Shown: positions 1-11,445 of the stretch, piece after piece
How the letters are laid out: the number at the start of each line of letters is the position of its first letter
Numbering within the stretch: the first letter of the stretch is position 1
NCBI GenBank assembly: GCA_023630585.1
Contig: CM042565.1
Location: 15,983,013 to 16,047,012, forward strand
Direction: 5' to 3'
Length of the DNA stretch: 64,000 nucleotides
From: Cranoglanis bouderius
Lineage: Eukaryota; Chordata; Actinopteri; Siluriformes; Cranoglanididae
Made by a program: the position numbers and the translations under genes
Notes under the pieces: generated by a model
Databases searched by the model: none
What the model was told of the DNA's origin: nothing
Seen by the model: only the letters and a program-made list of their open reading frames with translations

Positions 1-339
1 GTAATTATGAAAATGGCAGGGCTGTTTGTGGGCCAAAAGGTGCATTGTATTATTTCTGTCTTCTGAACTAAATCTGTTCACAAAAACCCTGAACTTCTGG
101 GAAAGCAGATATCAGTCACACCATTGAGATTCCAAGTAGAGGCACAAAAATTCCCCTTTCCCAATTATCACAATATTGCATATTGAGCTGCTTTCTAATT
201 CACTGCCTTTTGTGTGTTTGTTCTATTATCTATTTCACCTGTGTCTTGTTTTTAGCTGATCACACTGTGTGTGTGTGTGTGTGTATGTATATTGTACCCC
301 AGTTTCTCGTACTTCCTTGCTTGGAGTCATTACATTCAT
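1..339. other. Intron sequence with a short TG microsatellite
   Basis: This is part of the brinp1 intron that follows the third coding exon. It is AT-rich with one short (TG)n run at about 265-284. Nothing else is recognisable. Confidence 0.5.
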
Positions 340-533
340 TTACAACCAAGACTCGCCAATCCCACCTATGGCATGTTTTTGAGAGGAAACCAGGGAAACT
401 GGAGGAAACCCACACAGATATAAGGAAGAACATGCAAAACCCCACATAACCCCACAGAAACCCCAGTTCAGGATTGAACCGGTGACCCTGGAGCCACGAG
501 GTGGCAACGCTACTTGCTGCTCCACTGTGCTTC
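340..533 (-). mobile_element. tRNA-derived SINE fragment (V-SINE/Mermaid-like), head half
   Basis: On the plus strand the block holds the signatures ggcatgtttttgagaggaaa, ggaggaaacccacacagat and gaacatgcaaa, then ggattgaaccggtgaccctg and ggtggcaacgctac. It ends in a degenerate box-A-like stretch near 510-530. This is the reverse complement of the tRNA-related head and body of a common fish SINE. The tail half is absent here but appears at 17325-17480. It is diverged and unlikely to be active. The family name is from memory of fish repeats. Confidence 0.7.
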
Positions 534-1179
534 CATTTTAAAGGACCCCCTTCCAGAGTTCACAACTTCCTTTATTTATTTAACAGCTCTGTCCTACAGA
601 AATGAACATATACACAAGGGAATGTTGATCTCAGATACACCGACATCATCCTTCCATCAATTTCTGGATTACTGGATGGGTCATCACATTACAAGGTCCA
701 AATTTCTCCAGATATTGCTCCTGGTCTGTTGATCTAGTTTGTACTTTGTATTTTAATATCTATGAACCTTTGTACTATCATTCTGTGTAAAGTTCTGTAC
801 ATTTCCCTTGTCTTACACTTGTCATATTACTTGGACTCCATGTAACTTCTTGTACGTTTAATGCTCTGGAGGCTCAATAGTACTGTATATCCCAGTGTAC
901 ACACTGATATGGATGGGATGACTTTATTTTTTTTTAAATCGACTTTCCTTGATTATTCATGAATGTGGTTCTGATCAGAGGGAGACAAAGGGAAATACAT
1001 TTATACTCTGTGATAATGCATATCAAGTTTTATATCGGAATTCAAATTTACACACATTTCAAAGAAACCAGGGATGAAGTACGACTTCAAACTTTTTCTC
1101 TGAACTCTGTAGGTTGTCTAGATAATGGTGCTGTTCCATTCGAAGCACTTTCTCATTTCTCTAGTCATGTTCCATTGAA
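534..1179. other. Intron sequence, nothing recognised
   Basis: This is AT-rich, non-repetitive DNA with a poly-T run near 926-937. I see no splice-flanked exon and no repeat signature. Confidence 0.4.
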
Positions 1180-3960
1180 ACAGTTGTGTGTATCATTAAA
1201 GGACCGGAATTTTCTTTCTTTAAAGCAAGAATCGTTGCAGCAAATCCGCCTAATCCAAGTGTTCCTCCTGAGCAATCCTTCAGCCTGGAGCTAAATCAAT
1301 AAGTGCTGCTTGAAAACTGTTTGGTCTGAAGACAATCTTGTCCCAAAGATCTCCAAAGTGAAAAAAAAAAATAAATCAGACAACACCCCTGAGTGTTTTT
1401 CATGGCATAGTTCATTTTTTGAATTATGCTTTCCAAAAGTTGATAGATCTTTTGTGGATTAGAGACAAAGATCTTAGCTTTAGAATCTCTGAAAAGTTCT
1501 AGCTGCTCAACTTGACCTTGGGGACCTCTTTATCTTCTTTCTCTCTATTTCAAGTTACATTTCATGGAAACAGTGGTGTGGACCATTAGTGGATATCTCT
1601 GAATCAAGAGCTGCTGGAACAAATCCTACTGATCCAAGAGTTCCTTTTCAGCGATCCTTCACCCTGGAGATAAATCAATAACATCTGCTTCAAAACTGTT
1701 TGTTCATGAAACAAGTTTGGTGCAAGTGTGTTCTGTGGTCCATACAGTGACGCTTACTTCAGTGATGTCATCTGAAGGTTGATGGATCTTTGGGGGCTTG
1801 GAAAGAAAGATCTGAGCTTTAGGATCTGCAAGTGACTACCACCAATCAAATAAGGTGTTCAATTTGTTCAATAGGGCACTGGAAATGTGTCTTTGTCTCT
1901 CTTTCTTTCTTTTTACATGCGATCAAAACAATTGTATATATCATAATTTGACCCTGCAAATCAAGAGATGCAGAAATTTCTCAATCCAAGTGTTCCTCTT
2001 CGGCAATCCTACTTTTCCTTCAAAACCTCTTCTTGTAGAAAAAAAAAATCTGGCCCAAATCCAAAGAAGGCAATATCCAACACTGTTCAAACCCAAAAAG
2101 GAACAATGGTGCAGTTCATCCTCAAATAATGTTGAAGAAGGTTCATGGATCTTTGGAAACTTAGTGGGAAAGATCTGAGCTTTATAAGTCAACATTGTTA
2201 TCTTTAGAACTGTTTTGGTACATGTGGCTAATGCTAAATCAACAGAAGGCAGTACCTGACAGTGGCAGGGTTCATCCTCAAATAATGTCGATTGATGGTT
2301 GATGGATCTTGGGAAAGACCAGAGCTTTAGTATCTCTGAGCAATGAGAAATGATCAAATAAAGCTCTAAATTGACTTGACTTGAAACATTTTAAACATGT
2401 CTCTTTCTTCTCTGTCTTGATTCTTTGTGGTATAAACAGACCTTGCCAATCAAGTGACATCACAGAGAAAATCCTCTTCAAACAAATATTCCTCTTCAGC
2501 AATCCTTGAAACTTTTGGCCATAGTATTTATTGCTAGTTACATTTCATGGAAACAGTGCTGTGTAGCATTAATGGGAGCCTCTGAATCAAGAGCTTTAGA
2601 AGCATTTCCCCTGATCTGAGCATTCCCCTTCAGCAATTCTTCAATAATAAATAAACTTGCTTCGAAACAGAACCCAAAACGTCCCCAAAGCCAGCCCAAA
2701 GAGTAAACAATGCCCAGATCTCAAACATCAATGGCCATTTCATGGTGCAGTTCATCTTCAAATGGTTTTATCTAAAGGTTGTTGGATCTTCAGAGGCTTA
2801 CGAGGAAAAACTTGAGCTTTAGGATCTCCAAACCAAGAAGACCAATCAAATGAGATATTCCCACTGCTCAATGTGACCTTCGGGACCTCTCTGTTTTCCC
2901 TCTATATGTATTTCTAGTGTTATTTGATAAAAAACAGTGCTGTGTAGCAGTATTGGATGCCTCCAAATGAAGAGCTGTAGAAGCAAATCCTCCAAATCCA
3001 TATGTTGCACTTCAGCAATCTTTCAATAATAAATAAATTTCTTCGAAACAGATCCCCAAGCATCCCCAAAGCCAACCCAAAGAGTAAACAATGCCCAGAA
3101 CTCAAACATCAATGGCTTCTTCATGGCGCAGTTCATCTTCAAATGGTTGTATCTAAAGTTTGTTGGATCTTCAGAGGCTTACAAGGAAAAAGTCAAGTCA
3201 AAACAATCAAGTGAGGTATTCCCACTGCTCAACATGACCTTTGGGACCTCTCTATCTTCTTTCTATATATTTATATCTTTCTAGTTGCGTTTCATGGAAA
3301 GAGTTGTTTGGAAACTGCACTGTTATTGGATGCCTCCAAATCAAGAGATGTAGAAACAGATCCTCCTAATCTGAGTTTCCAGTCCCTCAATAATAAATAA
3401 ATTCTGCTTCAAACAGACTTCAGACCCAAAAGCCAGTTCACATAGTAAACACTGTCCAAAATTCAAACAGTGGTAGCAACATCATGGCACAGTTCATCTT
3501 CAGGTGATGCATTGTCAAGTTTGATAGATCTTCTGAGGTTTAGAGTGAAATACCTGAGCTTTACGGTGTCAGGATGATGAGTATACATTAAATGAGGCAA
3601 AAAAAAAAGTCTGTCTATCTTGGCTGCATATAATTCTTTAAACATTGTATATACACTGGTATATACAATTATCAGACCCTGTCAATCAAGAACGGTTGTG
3701 TCAAATCCTCTGATCCAAGCATGGACATGGATCAATAATTTCTGCGTCAAAACTGTTTGGAGAAAATCTTGACCCGAGCATCCTGTGAGCAAATTCAGAA
3801 AGGAGAGAAGCCCCAAAGAGAGACAGTGGCACTGTTAATCTTTAAAGTTGATGGATCTCAGAGGAAAAGAGCTGAGCTTTAGGATGTCTGAACGACGAGG
3901 ATTCATCAAATGAGGCAAAGTTTTAGCACTTCTGTCTTCATTTTGATTGACAGAGCAAAG
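1180..3960. repeat. Degenerate long tandem array, units of about 340-370 bp
   Basis: The same series of motifs recurs about eight times: a gagctttaggatct-like motif (near 1476, 1816, 2175, 2328, 2814, 3557 and 3875), a ttggatcttcagaggctta-like motif (near 1790, 2145, 2785 and 3165), a gggacctctctatcttc-like motif (near 1518, 2888 and 3241) and tttcatggaaacagtg (near 1560, 2545 and 3290). Typical spacing is 340-370 bp, with some truncated units. The copies are clearly diverged, so the array is old. I see no coding capacity. It may be a decayed satellite or a serially duplicated non-autonomous element. Confidence 0.65.
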
Positions 3961-4514
3961 ATAAGCGCTGGGAGGAAAGAAGGGAGGAAAAAAAACACAG
4001 CTGTAGATGAGGAAATCCTCCGAGGCCATCACACACCCACTGTCTTGCTCTTGGTTTGTCTGTGACACGATCTATAATGCGAGCTGAAGTGTCTGGGGCA
4101 CGTCAACACACGGCAAAGAACGACAGGAAGAACAGTCGGCAGAGATTAGGGACTCGGGCGGATCTTACAGTGAGGCAAAACTCGAAGTGAGAGGCATAGA
4201 GATGGTAAGACACTTCAAAGAGCACTCGACGGTGTTTACAAGAAGGTCAGCGCATGACCTGAACTCTTACACAGCAGGTTCCAAAACAAAAGGTCAATCG
4301 ATGATTGAACGTTGGCCGTCACGATGTAATATCAGTTCTGAGACAGATCGTACCTGACTGACTACGGTTATGGAAGGAGTCTCCAGTGTCAGTGCTTTGT
4401 AACAGTCAGAGGTAAAGCTGTAGCTTTATGTTTTCCAACTTCAGGACAGAGGAGTTTCTCTCTAATACGATACGTTTCTTTTATTCCTATTAACTTCAAG
4501 AGATAGAAAAAAGA
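3961..4514. other. Intron sequence, nothing recognised
   Basis: This is mixed-composition DNA without tandem structure. No exon signal was found. Confidence 0.4.
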
Positions 4515-4640
4515 GAAAGTGAAGGAACGACTGTTTGTAGCTGCTATAGTGTAAGTTAGAACAGGAACTAACTTGTTTTACAGATGTTCCACAACATTTA
4601 ATGTAACTATAAATGGATAAAAAGTATGACATGCCATTCG
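4515..4640 (-). mobile_element. Miniature inverted-repeat family copy (a), internal fragment
   Basis: It contains gaacgactgtttgtagctgc, acaggaactaacttgtttta and atgtaactataaatggataa. The same order recurs at 24883-25075 and, inverted, at 31075-31215 and 49917-50133. The terminal gggatgtgctgttat end is missing here. Confidence 0.55.
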
Positions 4641-4721
4641 TTATTTTTTTTTTTTTTTTCAACTGTTAGCGGTGGGGAATTGCTAGAATTTATTTTAACT
4701 CAGGGAATGTCTTTTGGAAGA

Positions 4722-4736
4722 ATGGTGTGTGTGTGT

Positions 4737-4778
<42 letters not shown>

Positions 4779-4924
4779 TCATCACTCACAATGACTGCAG
4801 TGAGAATGTTAAATCTACACACACGGGTGCACTGGAGAGAAATAATGTAACAACAACTAAAGAAGAAGAATAAATCATAAAGCATTGTGTGATGTGATGA
4901 GTCCTGTGATATCTACCCCTGAGA

Positions 4925-4999
<75 letters not shown>

Positions 5000-5062
5000 G
5001 GAAAGAAAAGGAATGCAGGGTTGGACTGCTGGCAATATTAAATCAATACTGGAAAGGCAGTC

Positions 5063-5119
<57 letters not shown>

Positions 5120-5120
5120 G
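4722..5120. repeat. Three (TG)n microsatellite tracts
   Basis: Long TG runs lie at 4723-4775, 4929-4994 and 5064-5119, separated by short unique spacers. Apparent open frames of Cys-Val repeats through here are products of the repeat. Confidence 0.95.
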
Positions 5121-5165
5121 CAGCTACTTCCTGCATGCAAAGATTGCTGACTGTCTGCTACGTGA

Positions 5166-5398
5166 CTGTCAAACACATGTCTCTCTCTCTCTGTCTGTCT
5201 CTTTCTTTCTCTGTCTCACTCTTTATCTGTCTGTCTCTATTTCTGTTTCTTCTCTCTCTTTCACTGTCTCTCCTGTCTTTCTCTCTCCCCTGTTTTTGTT
5301 TTACCCCATTCTATCTCCTTCTCTTTGTTCTTCTCTTTTACCACCCTGTCTCTCTCTCCTTCCCATCCATTAACACTCTCTCTTCCTGTCCTTCCCTT

Positions 5399-5433
<35 letters not shown>

Positions 5434-5618
5434 GTCTTCTTCCTTTACCACCCCCTCCCCATTCTCTTTTTTCACCCCACTCTCTCCCTCCTTCACTTTC
5501 CTTACCTACCTCTTGCTTTCTTTCTCTCTCTCTCCCTCCTTGTCTTCTTTTACCTCACTCTCTCTCTCTGATTCTCTTCCTTTACCCCCTTCTCTTTTTT
5601 ACCCCACTCTCTACCCCA

Positions 5619-5652
<34 letters not shown>

Positions 5653-5905
5653 TTTTATCCCACTCCCTCCTTCACTTCCTTTGCCTCTCTCTCTCTCTCT
5701 CTCTTCTTTTTTTTATCCCACTCCCTCCTTCACTTCCTTTCTCTCTCTCTCTCTCTCTCTCTCGCTCTCTCCTCGTTCTCTTTTTCACCCCACTCTCTCC
5801 CTCCTTCACTTCCTTTACCTCTCCCTCTCCGTCTCTCCCTCTCTCTCTCTCTCTCTCTCTCCATATCTCTCTCTCTCTCCATATCTCTCTCCCCCATCTC
5901 TCTGT
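5166..5905. repeat. 740-bp polypyrimidine (CT-rich) block
   Basis: The plus strand is almost purely pyrimidine for about 740 bp. It consists of (CT)n runs broken by tttacccca or tttttatcccactccctcc modules that repeat every 60-110 bp (for example near 5460, 5600, 5655, 5715 and 5785). Such a tract can form triplex DNA. Long Ser-Leu or Arg-Glu frames on the two strands are artefacts. Confidence 0.9.
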
Positions 5906-6337
5906 AGGTTGGTGTGTGTACAGAATAACGATCACACTCTGACCTTGAGCTGTGTTTGCGAACACTCCTGCTGTCCTTTGCTCGTACTTTTATCTGTGTT
6001 GCTTCAACGTTAACGTTGCTTTCCCACGTCAGTTTCATGACACGACTCACGGCACTTGACAGACATACTGCACTAAGAGCTGCGCGAATAATGTGCTATC
6101 TAGCAATCTAATATTTCCAGACTGAACACTAATTTCCGCCATGCTGTTTCAGACAAGAGTGTAAATAACTGCAGGAAAAATACATTCTATAGTCTCCTTA
6201 GCAACCAGACTGCACTGGGAAACATCTATTTGAAGCGTTATAGCTAGCTAAGTACTGTAATGGCAGTGCTGCAACATTAAACACTTCACTTAGCCATTTA
6301 CAGCATGCGTTTTTTACTGGGGTTACCATGAAAAAAG

Positions 6338-6339
<2 letters not shown>
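5906..6339. other. Intron sequence, nothing recognised
   Basis: This is single-copy-looking sequence between the CT block and the ATT/AAT repeat. Confidence 0.4.

Positions 6340-6340
<1 letters not shown>

Positions 6341-6424
<84 letters not shown>
6341..6424. repeat. (ATT)n-(AAT)n inverted microsatellite
   Basis: About 35 bp of ATT repeats runs through a 4-base caat junction into about 47 bp of AAT repeats. The two arms are complementary and can form a hairpin. Confidence 0.95.
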
Positions 6425-6425
<1 letters not shown>

Positions 6426-7584
6426 GCATGGATGTTTACCAAGGCTATGATTTTAAAAAAAAAAAATCTAGAAACGTATCTATCTATCTATTTATCAGTT
6501 TGAGATCCATGATTTTTAGCTGTTTAGGAAGGTTTTAATGGTGTTTAAAACTTTATTGGTGTTCCATGAAGCATTCCTAATTCATGCACGATAAGCGCGT
6601 ACAAATCGCAAGACCGCGTTAAAATACTGATAATAGTTACCACATAACAACATGAAAAATAAGGTGAAAAAGGACATCGACAGTTTTCCGGTCATCAAAC
6701 GTGCAGACGAGGTTATAGTTTATACCCGATCTATATTCTCCTCATCACTCTGATGTTCAGTATATGCAATATTGTGGATTTCACAGCAATATTATGTAAT
6801 ATAATTTTTTTTAAACAATGTCTTTTCTTTTTCGCCTTGCTCCTTTCGTGGCCATGTCCTGAGCATCACGTCTGTATTATAACTAGGATTTCTTTTTAAA
6901 AAATGACGCCGATGGTTGATGGTTATTAGAGAAATCAGGCCAAGAACAAAGGTTTATGTGGGTGTAAAAAATAATTTCAGTCCTGTTCTATTTTTAGTTT
7001 TTTAGAAAGAAATAGGTCATTTTGACCGGAGCAGCACATGAGGGTTGAGTGAAGCTTTCGCTTGCTGTGTGTGATGTCTCTACTTCCTGTTCTCCTGAAT
7101 CAGCAGCTATTGTCGATTTCACTTTGTTGGGTCATGCTTCACTTCCTGCTCCTGCCTCCGTCACTATTAAACACTAAAAACTGCACAGACGGGCAGATAA
7201 ACAGACGAAAGGGAGAAGGAGGGACTGTCTCATTTATTTCCAGGGGGAAAAAAAACAACACTAAGATAAATGCATCCTTTATTCTATTTTAGTTTTGTTA
7301 TTAATTCATTCAGTTTACAATTCCACCCACAAACTGACGAGAAGAATCATTTAAAGATGGTAAATGTAATCTACAGTGTTCTCTTGGGTGAATTTCATTT
7401 CGAAAAGCTTTGTGTGGACACACTGGCCAAAATATGCGTTCATGAATAGTATAAATATTCATAGTAATATCCCTTCACAAAAACCTGGTGCTAATGCTAA
7501 GGTACTTTTATAGCTTGAAATATTTATTTCGTTAATAAAATTAAAGCCAAATGATCAGTATAGATAAGAAGTAAAGATAATCAG
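6425..7584. other. AT-rich intron sequence, nothing recognised
   Basis: This holds short A and T runs and a short ATCT run at 6478-6493. No gene or element was recognised. Confidence 0.4.
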
Positions 7585-9085
7585 ATATATGAGCAAACCT
7601 GACAGGATTTCTGAGAGGATACTCATACATGTATGCTCATAACTGCTAAAGCTAGCTAGCTAGTTGAAATTAGCAAACCTGACAGGATTTCTGAAAGGAT
7701 TTGGGATCATATTCATAAATGTTTGTAATCTGAGCTGCTAATGCTAGCTAGCTGGCTAATATAAGCTAACCAGACAGGATTTCTGAAAGGATTTGGGATC
7801 ATATTCATAAATGTTTATAATCTGAGCTGCTAATGCTAGCTAGCTGGCTAATATAAGCTAACCAGTCAGGATTTCTGAAAGGATTTGGGATCATATTCAT
7901 AAATGTTTATAATCTGAGCTGCTAATGCAAGCTAGCTGGCTAATATAAGCTAACCAGTCAGGATTTCTGAAAGGATTTGGGACCATATTCATAAATGTTT
8001 ATAATCCGAGCTGCTAATGCTAGCTAGCTGGCTAATATAAGCTAACCAGACAGGATTTCTGAAAGGATTTGGGACCATATTCATAAATGTTTATAATCCG
8101 AGCTGCTAATGCTAGCTAGCTGGCTAATATAAGCTAACCAGACAGGATTTCTGAAAGGATTTGGGACCATATTCATAAATGTTTATAATCCGAGCTGCTA
8201 ATGCTAGCTAGCTGGCTAATATAAGCTAACCAGACAGGATTTCTGAAAGGATTTGGGACCATATTCATAAATGTTTATAATCTGAGCTGCTAATGCTAGC
8301 TAGCTGGCTAATATAAGCTAACCAGACAGGATTTCTGAAAGGATTTGGGACCATATTCATAAATGTTTATAATCCGAGCTGCTAATGCTAGCTAGCTGGC
8401 TAATATAAGCTAACCAGTCAGGATTTCTGAAAGGATTTGGGATCATATTCATAAATGTTTATAATCTGAGCTGCTAATGCAAGCTAGCTGGCTAATATAA
8501 GCTAACCAGTCAGGATTTCTGAAAGGATTTGGGATCATATTCATAAATGTTTATAATCTGAGCTGCTAATGCAAGCTAGCTGGCTAATATAAGCTAACCA
8601 GTCAGGATTTCTGAAAGGATTTGGGATCATATTCATAAATGTTTATAATCTGAGCTGCTAATGCAAGCTAGCTGGCTAATATAAGCTAACCAGTCAGGAT
8701 TTCTGAAAGGATTTGGGATCATATTCATAAATGTTTGTAATCTGAGCTGCTAATGCAAGCTAGCTGGCTAATATAAGCTAACCAGTCAGGATTTCTGAAA
8801 GGATTTGGGATCATATTCATAAATGTTTATAATCTGAGCTGCTAATGCTAGCTAGCTGGCTAATATAAGCTAACCAGTCAGGATTTCTGAAAGGATTTGG
8901 GATCATATTCATAAACGTTTATAATCTGAGCTGCTAATGCTAGCTAGCTGGCTACTATGAGCTATTGTGACAGGATTTCTGAGAGGATTTTGGATAATAT
9001 TCATAAATGCTTATGATCAGGGCTTCTAAACCTAGCAAGCTAGCGAACAGGAGTGAACCGGGCAGGATTTCTGAGCGAAATTTGG
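7585..9085. repeat. 92-bp minisatellite, about 16 units
   Basis: Unit starts at 7741, 7833, 7925, 8017, 8109, 8201, 8293, 8385, 8477, 8569, 8661, 8753, 8845 and 8937 are exactly 92 bp apart. Two degenerate units flank each side. Each unit contains the palindrome-rich gctagctagctggctaa, then ggatttctgaaaggatttgg and tattcataaatgttta. The central units differ at only a few positions (ccagA/Tcagg, gaT/Ccat, atcT/Cgag, atgcT/Aagc), so the core is young. Confidence 0.97.
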
Positions 9086-9302
9086 ACTTTAATGTATCTG
9101 AGAAAAACTAAATCTATGAGAATATCCTGTTCACACACAATTTCCTTAATTGTTGTGACAGTTGTGAAAACCTTACTTCAACCATGAACTATTATCCAAG
9201 AACACAGTGATAATTGTTAGATAGCTAGAAGATAAAATTGATATGCAGCATTGTGAGGACACTCTGTAGCCATATTGGCATTTCCCCTCTGTTCAGTGAA
9301 AA

Positions 9303-9328
9303 ACTAGGGTTAGGGTTAGGGTTAGGGT
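9303..9328 (+). repeat. Short interstitial telomeric repeat, four TTAGGG-type units
   Basis: Four consecutive tagggt units make a vertebrate telomere motif inside a chromosome arm, about 220 bp beyond the minisatellite. Confidence 0.9.
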
Positions 9329-9957
9329 CACAAACATCAAACAAAAGCTTTATAGACACCAACATAAGCATACTATTATACTACTATTAATAATATAACA
9401 AAAATATTTTCTTGTATCAACACACCAAAGTTAGGTGTTGTAGCATTAGGTGTGTTAAGCTTTCAAATGATTACTTCAACAGTAAACACTATTAGCTTGT
9501 GTATGTATTGAATCATTACTAGCTAAATAACTAGCAACTAGAGTTTCCTTCTCAAACCACACAAGTGTTCAGTTAAGCAAGCGAGACGATTTGTTTTTAC
9601 TTCCTCAGATTGACACACTGATTAGCATTAAACACTGATTTTATTTACACAATGCTAGCCAGCGTTCTATGATAGGCTAGGATACAAATCTAGCAAAGAT
9701 ACTGGTTCTAGAAATATCTTATGTAACATCGATATGAATATATTAATTTAATATAAATATGAAAAATAGCAGCTGTAAGTTTAGCCATGTAATGGAACTG
9801 GATGGTGTTTCCTTGGCTAATTATGAAAGTCATACCAGGAAAAGATTGCTAGTTAGCTAAGATTAGCTAAGATTATAACAGAGTACTACCGTTATAACTT
9901 AGAGAAGAATAATAGATTTTTTTAACCTCTTGATGTTTAGTATATATTTAAGTATTT
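9329..9957. other. AT-rich intron next to the third coding exon
   Basis: This is intron sequence just downstream (minus strand) of the 9960 donor. No further exon was seen. Confidence 0.5.
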
Positions 9958-9959
9958 AC

Positions 9960-10129
9960 CTTGATGGCATTGGTGGAGATCTGGATCTCGTGGAGTTTGC
10001 GCATGGTGCCGTCTCGGTCGATGAAGTAAGACGAGGCGAGCTGGTGCAGCGCCTCCACCCCCTGCGTGGCATTCACCATCTTCCGGTCCAGCTTGTTCTT
10101 CGCCATGTACATGGTGAGAGCCTCCTCAC
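9960..10129 (-). CDS. brinp1: brinp1 third coding exon (residues 137-193, MACPF domain)
   Basis: This 170-bp exon continues the MACPF domain with EEALTMYMAKNKLDRK, an NAT N-glycosylation sequon near residue 156, QGVEALHQLASSYFIDRDGT and MRKLHEIQISTNAIK. Vertebrate BRINP1 has the same run with only a few changes, notably around the AKNK stretch. The acceptor is ccctacag|GT (ag at 10131-10130) and the donor is ATCAAG|gtaaat (gt at 9959-9958), giving a phase 0 exit. In BRINP1 the following exon begins with the VTETRTG segment. I see nothing like it on the minus strand from 9957 down to 1, so the remaining coding exons lie outside the left edge. The window therefore covers roughly the first quarter of a protein of about 760 residues. 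Confidence 0.95.
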
Positions 10130-11385
10130 CTGTAGGGCACACACACGGATATAAAATTTTTGAAAAAACTGATTTAAAAAAAAAAGTATACCGCACTGAA
10201 AGAGTTCTCAAAAAGTTGTGGCAAAAATCTTGAGATAACTTTTTGTCCTACCACTTTTTTGTGACAAGCTTGTGAAAGCTTTATTTTTTAAACCATGGCC
10301 AAAGCAGTGTTTTTGTTTACTTTTGTTAATCATCAGCTAATCATAAACTTCTCTCTTTTTAAATTTTTTTGGCCTGACATTCTGCATAAAATACTTGTTT
10401 GAGTTCCACAATAATAAAGTCTACCATTAGCTAGCTTGCTTGTAAATTTGCTTGTAAAGCTACATAAAATCAAACAGATAATGGTAGTTGTTGGCTAGCT
10501 TCATTAATGTCGCCTGACCGTGTTAGCATGTGATGAAGCATGGGATCATTTCGCTTAGCACTGAGCTAGCAGGAAACATGCTAGCAAGTTGGAGGTACCA
10601 AAATATTATGATTTTATATATATATATGATAGTGAAATAAGATATCACTGAGTAAAGTATTTTATTATTTATTTAATTAACCAATGAACAAAGATGTGTA
10701 ATATTGTGTTATGGAAATCAACAGCTAAATAGTAGCTCAGTCGACCAAGCTAGCTAACAAAACGTCTATTATTTTATGGTGTAACTGAAATCAGTATTTT
10801 ATTCTAAGCAGTACAACGTGAATAGAACGCTTCCTCACGTCATGATGTCATAGGACTAAGGGACGCCTGTCACATTACTTCACATCTCAGCATGTCTTTA
10901 CGTTAAGGCCTGACAAGCACCGCATCACCTTCATGCTACGGTTTGTCACCTGCCATGCCGAAGATGCTCCCCATTTCAAATCATGTCAAGCCCTTGAACT
11001 CGGACTCTTTCCCCTCGGTGTGACAGGGAAAAAAAGGAGGTGAGGGTTAGAAGGTGGTGGAAAAATGGAACCAGGATTGATTTTGCGACTTCGGCTGACC
11101 TTTTTCTAAATGGCTGTGTCAACGTGTCAACAGTAAACCGACGCTTGGCAAATTCAGGTTCACAACAAACACTGCTGTGTTGATCAAGTAAATATTCTCA
11201 CTCCATCTCTCTCCCTCTTTCTGTCTCTTTTCTGTTTCAGTATCAAAAGGTCATAGCGGCATATCTGAAAAGCATTCAAAATCATGTTGCATGCACTCAG
11301 CACCCCTGGACCCTGATTGGTCACTTAACTCTCGTGGCGCAATCATATTCTTTCCAAGATGCCTTGGCTTTTTACACACACACTC

Positions 11386-11445
<60 letters not shown>

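Noticed and set aside
4885..6050. Long open frames of Cys-Val, Ser-Leu and Arg-Glu repeats on both strands
   Set aside because: They are translations of TG and CT simple repeats in every frame, with no domain and no codon bias.
7585..9085. Possible CRISPR-like or regulatory array at 92-bp spacing
   Set aside because: The whole unit is repeated without unique spacers, so it is a minisatellite.
1..9957. Next brinp1 coding exon (VTETRTG segment)
   Set aside because: I looked for it on the minus strand left of 9960 and found no matching frame, so it is placed outside the window.
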